The notes beneath the pieces were generated by a model. It saw only the letters and a list, made by a program, of their open reading frames with translations. It did not search any database and was not told the DNA's origin. Shown piece after piece: positions 44,064-49,607 of a stretch of 49,607 bases of DNA (position 1 is its first letter; each line of letters starts with the position of its first letter). The translations under genes were made by a program, and so were the position numbers. Source of the DNA: Bacillota bacterium (GTDB lineage: Bacteria > Bacillota > Clostridia > Acetivibrionales > JAEXSP01); the NCBI GenBank assembly GCA_023453795.1, contig JAEXSP010000020.1, positions 1 through 49,607 of the forward strand. The letters are read 5' to 3'.

Positions 44064-44429
44064 TTATTTTAGTATATTCTCAAACTGTGTTTTCCACCCG
44101 CTGATTATTGGCATAAACTCATATTCCAGCAGATCTGCAAGTAAAACATAATCCTTATTCTCGAAAGCTTTTGTTATATCTTCTAAAATAGTATTTATCT
44201 CTTCTGAATCAATTATAATTCCCCTGTCTTTTTGTAACGGTTTTGTAAGATTTGCACACTCAATAAGCCATTTTAAGCCTTCAAAGAGGTCTGAACAAAG
44301 TGGAAGCGCCTTTTCTTCCCTTCCGCTTTGTAGATTATATACAATCCCGCCTATTCCATCAATAACCCTTTGAATGTATTCATTTGCACTTTCAATTGTT
44401 TCTTTCATGAGTTCCATTTCATTGTTCAT
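44064..44429 (-). CDS. Small helical protein between the two DUF115 genes
   Basis: I do not recognise this 121-residue protein. It is predicted to be all helical and acidic, with no signal peptide or membrane segment. AAGGAG lies 9 bases before the ATG, and its start overlaps the end of the upstream DUF115 gene by 11 bp, so it is really translated and coupled. It ends 14 bp before the next DUF115 gene. A small helical protein in this position could be a chaperone or a partner of the glycosyltransferases; this is inference only. Confidence 0.75.
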   Translation of the reverse strand: MNNEMELMKETIESANEYIQRVIDGIGGIVYNLQSGREEKALPLCSDLFEGLKWLIECANLTKPLQKDRGIIIDSEEINTILEDITKAFENKDYVLLADLLEYEFMPIISGWKTQFENILK

Positions 44430-46326
44430 CTTTCACATCTCCTTCGTTAAATCCCTTTAACATTTCATTAGTGGCAACCATCAAAAATACAATATTCTCT
44501 TCTATGTCCAGGAACTGTTTAAGCAGTCCGTCATAAAGTATTATCAGTTTTTTCTTAAGTATTGTTTCCGATGAAGCCCGCTGTTCAGCCGCATGCTTAT
44601 ACACCGAAATAATATCTTTGTTTTTCTTCAGAATAAAATATAAGTAGAAATCATCTTTTTCAAGTTCTTCTGTAATGGAATTGATCCTTTTCAAATTACC
44701 TGTATGGCTTTTTACATTCCCTTTTTCCAAATCCGCAATAGTCTTTCTGCATAGTTTTATCCTCTTGTCGGACAGCTCCTTTGCATTCTTCGAAGAATCA
44801 TTTATTTCCCTAATGTATAACTTAATATCCTCCTGTGACAGCATAATGCTTTCAAGACCTTCTTGATGACATTTCTTCAGTTTTTCCCTGACATTAATAC
44901 TTTCAGAGCAGTATTTTTTCAGGGCACTTTCAAAATCCATCCGGGTTGAATACTCCAATTCCAGTCCGGCAGCACTGGAGTTGATAAATGTTCTTTTTCC
45001 GGCCGAGTTTTTAAAATAATCCTCAAACCAGTATTTCATAGTGAGCATAACCTGAGTTGAATATATGTCATTTCCGAACATGTCTTTTGTCTTTATAAAA
45101 TTACTGTTGTTTTCAGCTTCATCAATATCAATGCTCCTGTTTCCTATTGTTCCTTCTGCTCTAAATCTCATGCCTGTGAAAGAAAGATCCTGACCGATAA
45201 AAATAATAGGATCGCATCCCAGTTTGCAAACAAAGTCCAGAGCAACATTTGAGACGGAACCTCCAGCAAAAATCAAATCTGTAGAAATATCAAACCTTTT
45301 TTCGAAGTATTCCGCTTGAGGCTCAGAGGTAGATTTTATATATATTTTCGGGCCCCTATATTTATTGACGCAATCATAATGCAGATTAAGTACAAAAGCC
45401 AGAAAAATATCATCCCTGTCAACTTTATTGAATACAACACTCATATCCTGGCCGCCGTCAATTCCAAGAGTAATATGCGGAACTATTCCATGTTCAAGAA
45501 CTGCATTCACAGCTGAACCTGATGCCATAATTAAAGCTTTGTCTTCAAATCCTTTCAGCAAATGGATGTTTTCACTTAGAGAAGGACCTGAGGATATAAG
45601 AACTGCAGGTACATTTTTAAACTTATCCTTGAAAGAATTTATATTAGGCGTTTTATCCATATGAAAAAGATTTGAGAGATAATTATACATCCATGTATGG
45701 TTGAACATCTTGATCGTCCTGATATTAATCACATTTCCCTTGAAAAACTTTGTGTAATGTTTTTTTATATCTGCCCAAAGTTCACCATAATGTGAATTAT
45801 ATGATCCGAGTTGGACAAATTCAATCTTGTATATTCTGGATATCCTTATTAAATTGATTATTTCACCCGTTATTTCCTGACAATCAGAACTAAGTATAAC
45901 ATCTACATTCTTTCCCGATAGTATGTCTCTGATATCCCTGTTTTCCATACATGCTATAAAAACATCAATATCAGGTTCAATAATAAGCTTGTTCTTCTCG
46001 GGAAATCTTTCAATTATCTGCTCAATGTGATATCCGAGCCCAAAGCCTAAAATTACAATTGTATCAAAGGAATCATCATCAATATCAGCTATAATAGAAC
46101 CCTCTTTATAAGGGTCATAGTTGCTGTGTAAAAAAAAACTCATGCTGTCTATTGTTTTTCTGATATTTACCAGATTATTTTTTGTCTTGACAATATCAAT
46201 CCGGCTTTCAGCATTACTTTTTACATTAAGTTTTTCATGTATTTTATTATATAAGTAATCATTATTCTTTTTAATATACTCACAGTTGGGAATGAAGAAA
46301 TTGCAGTTATTTTCTACATCAGGCAT
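44419..46326 (-). CDS. DUF115 (Maf-like) flagellin glycosylation protein A
   Basis: The protein of about 635 residues shows IVILGFGLGYHIEQII, LISSGPSLSENIHLL and IIFIGQDLSFTGMRF, the same DUF115 core as its paralogue downstream. It carries an extra C-terminal helical region (about 500-635) rich in Lys and Glu that may form a coiled coil. It is the first gene after the flagellins and the best candidate for the flagellin nonulosonate transferase. GGAGG lies ahead of the ATG at 46326; the frame runs on to 46419 without a site. Confidence 0.86.
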   Translation of the reverse strand: MPDVENNCNFFIPNCEYIKKNNDYLYNKIHEKLNVKSNAESRIDIVKTKNNLVNIRKTIDSMSFFLHSNYDPYKEGSIIADIDDDSFDTIVILGFGLGYHIEQIIERFPEKNKLIIEPDIDVFIACMENRDIRDILSGKNVDVILSSDCQEITGEIINLIRISRIYKIEFVQLGSYNSHYGELWADIKKHYTKFFKGNVINIRTIKMFNHTWMYNYLSNLFHMDKTPNINSFKDKFKNVPAVLISSGPSLSENIHLLKGFEDKALIMASGSAVNAVLEHGIVPHITLGIDGGQDMSVVFNKVDRDDIFLAFVLNLHYDCVNKYRGPKIYIKSTSEPQAEYFEKRFDISTDLIFAGGSVSNVALDFVCKLGCDPIIFIGQDLSFTGMRFRAEGTIGNRSIDIDEAENNSNFIKTKDMFGNDIYSTQVMLTMKYWFEDYFKNSAGKRTFINSSAAGLELEYSTRMDFESALKKYCSESINVREKLKKCHQEGLESIMLSQEDIKLYIREINDSSKNAKELSDKRIKLCRKTIADLEKGNVKSHTGNLKRINSITEELEKDDFYLYFILKKNKDIISVYKHAAEQRASSETILKKKLIILYDGLLKQFLDIEENIVFLMVATNEMLKGFNEGDVKDEQ

Positions 46327-46402
46327 TTGAGGCCTCCAGAAAGTCAAAGTAATAAGTAAACTTTTTTCATAACTTACTATAATATAATAACAAATAAATG
46401 AG

Positions 46403-46439
46403 AAAGAGGCAAAGGTCAATAATGCCTCTTTGCCTCTTT
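46403..46439 (-). terminator. Likely terminator of the flagellin operon
   Basis: A perfect 12-bp inverted repeat (46428-46439 with 46403-46414, arms AAAGAGGCAAAG and CTTTGCCTCTTT) lies 21 bp after the last flagellin stop. The T tract on the minus strand is broken (CTCATTTATTTG), so the signal may attenuate rather than fully stop transcription into the DUF115 genes. Confidence 0.55.
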
Positions 46440-46459
46440 AATCACTTTAAAAAATAATT

Positions 46460-47272
46460 CTACCTGAGTAATTGCAATACTCCCTGCGGAGCCTGGTTCG
46501 CCTGTGCCAGCATTGCTGTGGCTGCCTGGTTAAGAATATTGTTCTTGGTGTAAGTCATCATTTCCTTAGCCATGTCAACATCTCTGATCCGCGATTCTGA
46601 AGCCTGTAAGTTCTCTGCGGCTGTATCAAGGTTATTTATTGTATGCTCAAGTCTGTTTTGTTTTGCTCCTAAGGTTGCTCTATTGGTCGAAACTTCAGCA
46701 ATAGCGGAGTTTACCAGGGTAATAGTAGAAGCAGCACTCGCGTTTCCTGCGACTGTTAAGCCATTTACACCCAATCCGGCAGCATCCAAATCGGTTCCTA
46801 TTACAATTGAAATTGTTTCGCCTGCATTTGCGCCAACCTGGATATCTGCGGCTAAGGTGCCATCTAAGAGGTTCTTTGTATTAAACTGCGTATTATCAGA
46901 AATTCTTGTGATTTCTGCCGAAAGGTCGGTAAGCTCTGTTTGTATTGCAGTTCTGTCAGCTGTAACATTTGTGTCATTTGCTGCCTGTACTGCAAGTTCT
47001 CTCATTCTTTGAAGAATTGAGTGTGTTTCAGAAAGAGCACCTTCTGCAGTCTGTATCATCGAAACTCCATCCTGGGAATTTTTAGATGCCATTTGCAAGC
47101 CTCTGATCTGTCCTCTCATTTTTTCAGAGATTGCAAGCCCTGCTGCATCATCTCCGGCCCTGTTGATCCTGTAGCCCGAGGATAACTTTTCTAGGGATTT
47201 TTCCTGTGCAGAACCGTTAACCTTCAATTGTCTGTGTGCATTCATTGCCATAATGTTATTATTGATTCTCAT
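46460..47272 (-). CDS. Flagellin (copy 1)
   Basis: The 270-residue protein is a short flagellin with intact D0/D1 ends: N-terminal MRINNNIMAMNAHRQLKVNG with SSGYRINRAGDDAAGLAISE, and C-terminal AKEMMTYTKNNILNQAATAM ending in GVLQLLR. The central part (about residues 135-200) is short and Ala/Thr/Ser-rich, giving exposed serines and threonines suitable for O-glycosylation. Strong AAGGAGGA site. It is the last of four tandem copies, 3' of which lie the terminator and the glycosylation genes. Confidence 0.97.
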   Translation of the reverse strand: MRINNNIMAMNAHRQLKVNGSAQEKSLEKLSSGYRINRAGDDAAGLAISEKMRGQIRGLQMASKNSQDGVSMIQTAEGALSETHSILQRMRELAVQAANDTNVTADRTAIQTELTDLSAEITRISDNTQFNTKNLLDGTLAADIQVGANAGETISIVIGTDLDAAGLGVNGLTVAGNASAASTITLVNSAIAEVSTNRATLGAKQNRLEHTINNLDTAAENLQASESRIRDVDMAKEMMTYTKNNILNQAATAMLAQANQAPQGVLQLLR

Positions 47273-47298
47273 AAAATCTCCTCCTTGATTTTATTATT

Positions 47299-47314
47299 AG
47301 GGATTCCCTTCCCC
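47299..47314 (-). promoter_or_regulatory. CsrA-like leader hairpin before flagellin copy 1
   Basis: In the minus-strand RNA, GGGG (47311-47314) pairs with CCCT (47299-47302) around the loop AAGGGAAT, which exposes a GGA. A second GGA lies in the ribosome binding site AAGGAGGA about 15 nt downstream. This two-site layout resembles CsrA control of flagellin translation in Bacillus. Confidence 0.45.
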
Positions 47315-47336
47315 TTTTAGCAGTAACTTAATTCCA

Positions 47337-48158
47337 TTATCTCAATAGCTGAAGCACGCCTTGCGGAGCTTGGTTAGCCTGTGCCAACATAGCGGTTGCC
47401 GCCTGATTCAAGATATTGGTCTTGGTATATGTCATCATTTCCTTCGCCATATCTACATCTCTGATACGGGACTCTGATGCCTGCAAATTCTCTGCAGCTG
47501 TGTCAAGATTGTTGATTGTATGCTCCAATCTGTTCTGTTTTGCTCCAAGTTTTGCTCTTTCTGTTGAAACAGTTGTTATAGCTGTATTAATTAGACTTAG
47601 AGTTATTGCAGCACTTGCATTTGTGGCTACAGTGGTAACATCACTTCCGACACCGAGACCTGAAGCACTCATACTTGCGGTAGTTATAAGTATTGAAATT
47701 GTTTCACCTGCATTTGCTCCAACCTGAATAGTAGCTTGCAGCTGTCCATCCAGAAGTTTTTGAGTATTGAATTGAGTGTCAGTGGATATTCTTTTGATTT
47801 CCAGAGACAATTCATCCAACTCAGTCTTAACAGCAGTTCTGTCAGCAGTTACGTTTGTGTCATTTGCTGCTTGTACTGCAAGTTCTCTCATCCTTTGAAG
47901 AATTGAATGCGTTTCAGCCAACGCGCCCTCTGCGGTCTGTATCAATGAGATACCGTCCTGAGAGTTTTTAGATGCCATTTGAAGACCTCTTATCTGCCCT
48001 CTCATTTTTTCAGAGATTGCAAGCCCTGCTGCATCGTCTCCAGCTCTGTTGATCCTATAGCCTGAAGATAACTTTTCAAGAGATTTCTCTTGACTGGAAC
48101 CATTAACCTTCAATTGTCTGTGCGCATTCATTGCCATAATGTTATTATTGATTCTCAT
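47337..48158 (-). CDS. Flagellin (copy 2)
   Basis: The 273-residue flagellin has termini nearly identical to the other copies. The centre (about residues 130-205) differs, with SILITTASMSASGLGVGSDV and TTVATNASAA. Same AAGGAGGA ribosome binding site and leader. Different centres with constant ends suggest several co-expressed filament subunits rather than an assembly error. Confidence 0.97.
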   Translation of the reverse strand: MRINNNIMAMNAHRQLKVNGSSQEKSLEKLSSGYRINRAGDDAAGLAISEKMRGQIRGLQMASKNSQDGISLIQTAEGALAETHSILQRMRELAVQAANDTNVTADRTAVKTELDELSLEIKRISTDTQFNTQKLLDGQLQATIQVGANAGETISILITTASMSASGLGVGSDVTTVATNASAAITLSLINTAITTVSTERAKLGAKQNRLEHTINNLDTAAENLQASESRIRDVDMAKEMMTYTKTNILNQAATAMLAQANQAPQGVLQLLR

Positions 48159-48182
48159 AAAATCTCCTCCTTGATTTTATTT

Positions 48183-48198
48183 GGGGATTCCTTTCCCC
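48183..48198 (-). promoter_or_regulatory. CsrA-like leader hairpin before flagellin copy 2
   Basis: GGGG (48195-48198) pairs with CCCC (48183-48186) around the loop AAAGGAAT, which carries AGGA, the CsrA core. The sequence differs from copies 1 and 3 but both the stem and the GGA in the loop are kept. Confidence 0.5.
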
Positions 48199-48222
48199 TC
48201 TTTACCAGGAATTAATTACGAG

Positions 48223-49035
48223 TTATCGTAATAGCTGCAATACTCCCTGTGGAGCCTGATTAGCCTGTGCCAGCATCGCTGTAGCTGCTTGGTTGAGGAT
48301 GTTGTTCTTTGTATAAGTCATCATTTCCTTCGCCATATCTACATCTCTGATACGGGACTCTGATGCCTGCAGGTTCTCTGCTGCAGTATCAAGGTTATTT
48401 ATTGTATGCTCCAATCTGTTTTGTTTTGCTCCAAGAGTAGCCCTTACAGTTGAAACTTCTGCTATTGCAGATTGAACCAGCGTAATGGCAGCCTGTGCAT
48501 TAGCACTTGTATCTACAGTAGCTACATTAACACCAAGTCCTGCTGCATCCATGTCCGTATTAATTGAAATTGCTATTGTTTCAGCTGCATTAGCTCCAAC
48601 TTGAACTGTTGCCTGAAAACCACCGTTTAGCAGGTTGCGTGTATTAAACTGTGTATTGTCCGATATCCTTGTGATTTCTTCCTTCAGGTCAGTAAGTTCG
48701 GTAGTTATGGCAGTTCTGTCAGCAGTAACGTTTGTGTCGTTTGCTGCCTGTACAGTAAGCTCTCTCATCCTTTGAAGGATTGAGTGAGTTTCCGAAAGGG
48801 CACCTTCTGCAGTCTGGATCAATGAGATCCCATCCTGAGAATTTTTTGATGCCATTTGAAGGCCTCTGATTTGCCCTCTCATTTTTTCAGAAATTGCAAG
48901 CCCTGCTGCATCGTCTCCGGCCCTGTTGATCCTATAGCCTGAAGACAGCTTCTCAAGTGATTTCTCTTGACCGGCACCATTAACTTTTAATTGCCTGTGC
49001 GCATTCATCGCCATAATGTTATTATTGATTCTCAT
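48223..49035 (-). CDS. Flagellin (copy 3)
   Basis: The 270-residue flagellin has the same conserved ends. Its centre reads differently (VGANAAETIAISINTDMDAA, then VATVDTSANAQAAITLV). AAGGAGGA lies before the ATG. The 64-bp gap to copy 2 contains the leader hairpin and no recognisable terminator, so the copies are probably co-transcribed. Confidence 0.97.
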   Translation of the reverse strand: MRINNNIMAMNAHRQLKVNGAGQEKSLEKLSSGYRINRAGDDAAGLAISEKMRGQIRGLQMASKNSQDGISLIQTAEGALSETHSILQRMRELTVQAANDTNVTADRTAITTELTDLKEEITRISDNTQFNTRNLLNGGFQATVQVGANAAETIAISINTDMDAAGLGVNVATVDTSANAQAAITLVQSAIAEVSTVRATLGAKQNRLEHTINNLDTAAENLQASESRIRDVDMAKEMMTYTKNNILNQAATAMLAQANQAPQGVLQLLR

Positions 49036-49061
49036 AAAATCTCCTCCTTGATTTTATTATT

Positions 49062-49077
49062 GGGGATTCCCTTCCCC
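49062..49077 (-). promoter_or_regulatory. CsrA-like leader hairpin before flagellin copy 3
   Basis: GGGG (49074-49077) pairs with CCCC (49062-49065) around the loop AAGGGAAT. The hairpin and the downstream AAGGAGGA site are placed as in the other copies. Confidence 0.5.
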
Positions 49078-49101
49078 TATTGTCAGGTACCTGACTATAC
49101 A

Positions 49102-49607
49102 TTATCTCAATAGCTGAAGTACACCTTGCGGAGCCTGATTAGCCTGCGCCAACATAGCCGTAGCAGCTTGGTTGAGGATGTTGTTCTTGGTGTAGGTCAT
49201 CATTTCCTTAGCCATATCAACGTCTCTGATTCTGGATTCTGATGCCTGCAGGTTTTCTGCTGCAGTGTCGAGATTGGAAATCGTATGTTCAAGTCTATTC
49301 TGCTTCGCTCCAAGTTTGGCTCTCTCTGTCGAAACCTTTGCTATAGCTGAGTTTATAAAGTTTATACCCGACTGTGCCAGCAAAGATGAGGATACATCAA
49401 GCGCATCAACACTCAGTGCAGCCGAATCCATAGTCGCAATTGCAACTGTAATTGTCTCTGCCGCATTTGCGCCGACCTGAATTACTGCTCCTGTTAGCGA
49501 ACCGGTAAGAAGGTTCTGTGTATTGAATTGCGTTTTACCGGATATTCTGTCAACTTCAGCTACCAAATCATCTATTTCCGTTTGTATTGCACTTCTGTCA
49601 GCAGTAA
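49102..49607 (-). CDS. Flagellin (copy 4, 5' end outside window)
   Basis: The C-terminal part of a fourth flagellin ends in GVLQLLR at 49102. The reading frame stays open to the window edge, where the translation (VTADRSAIQTEIDDL) still matches the D1 region of the other copies, so the N-terminal 100 or so residues lie beyond the window. The centre (VDALDVSSSLLAQSGINFIN) is unlike the other three. The flagellin promoter must also lie outside. Confidence 0.95.
   Translation of the reverse strand, partial: TADRSAIQTEIDDLVAEVDRISGKTQFNTQNLLTGSLTGAVIQVGANAAETITVAIATMDSAALSVDALDVSSSLLAQSGINFINSAIAKVSTERAKLGAKQNRLEHTISNLDTAAENLQASESRIRDVDMAKEMMTYTKNNILNQAATAMLAQANQAPQGVLQLLR

Noticed and set aside
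46460..49607. Flagellin repeats as an assembly artefact.
   Set aside because: The central regions and intergenic sequences differ between copies, so they are true paralogues.
1..49607. CRISPR arrays, tRNA or rRNA genes, insertion sequences and prophage genes.
   Set aside because: Read on both strands, I found no regular spacer repeats, no tRNA cloverleaf, no rRNA segments and no transposase or phage proteins.

Overview
The window looks like a chromosomal segment of a low-GC, motile, Gram-positive anaerobe of the Clostridia. Evidence for this is the AT-rich sequence, strong purine-rich ribosome binding sites, SigA-type and SigD-type promoters, several radical SAM enzymes, tandem flagellin genes and two secreted cohesin/dockerin proteins. 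The last point suggests, by inference only, a relative of the Ruminiclostridium/Acetivibrio group.

Layout. 1-500: a candidate structured non-coding RNA on the minus strand with its own promoter and terminator, then sequence with no recognisable gene. 502-2066: a TetR regulator and a CPBP membrane protease. 2139-6290: a leucine operon (leuC, leuD, a ketopantoate-reductase-like gene, leuB) with promoter and terminator. 6377-11388: accessory genes: an AraC regulator, a DUF2179-type membrane protein, a TetR/SMR efflux pair with a clear operator, a flavodoxin remnant, a PflX-like radical SAM protein and an alpha/beta hydrolase. 11489-17356: flagellar filament assembly genes: an orphan FliD-like gene on the plus strand, facing flaG-fliD-fliS-flgN-flaG behind a near-consensus SigD promoter. 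17476-20769: two tandem genes for secreted lectin-like/FN3/cohesin/dockerin proteins in a 1.6-kb duplication, with a third upstream repeat that has no gene. 20857-22884: a methyltransferase and a TPR-radical SAM protein. 22881-46326: about 23 kb on the minus strand forming a sugar biosynthesis and flagellin glycosylation island. 46403-49607: four tandem flagellins, the last cut by the window end.

How the genes fit together. The island encodes most steps expected for a legionaminic-acid-type nonulosonate: PtmE-like sugar-1-phosphate nucleotidyltransferase, LegB-like dehydratase, DegT aminotransferase, an acyltransferase, two NeuC-like epimerases, NeuB-like synthase and a CMP-sugar synthetase. 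Decorating genes are added: PIG-L deacetylase, formyltransferase, a WbpG/PseA-like amidotransferase with HisH and a HisF that has lost catalytic Asp11, a WbqC-like protein and two SPASM radical SAM enzymes (a third lies just outside). Two DUF115 (Maf-like) proteins beside the flagellins are the best candidates for moving the finished sugar onto flagellin. The most novel hypotheses are an N-acyl-exchange chemistry on the sugar, possible radical chemistry on it, SigD-like promoters inside the island, and a repeated CsrA-like hairpin in front of each flagellin.
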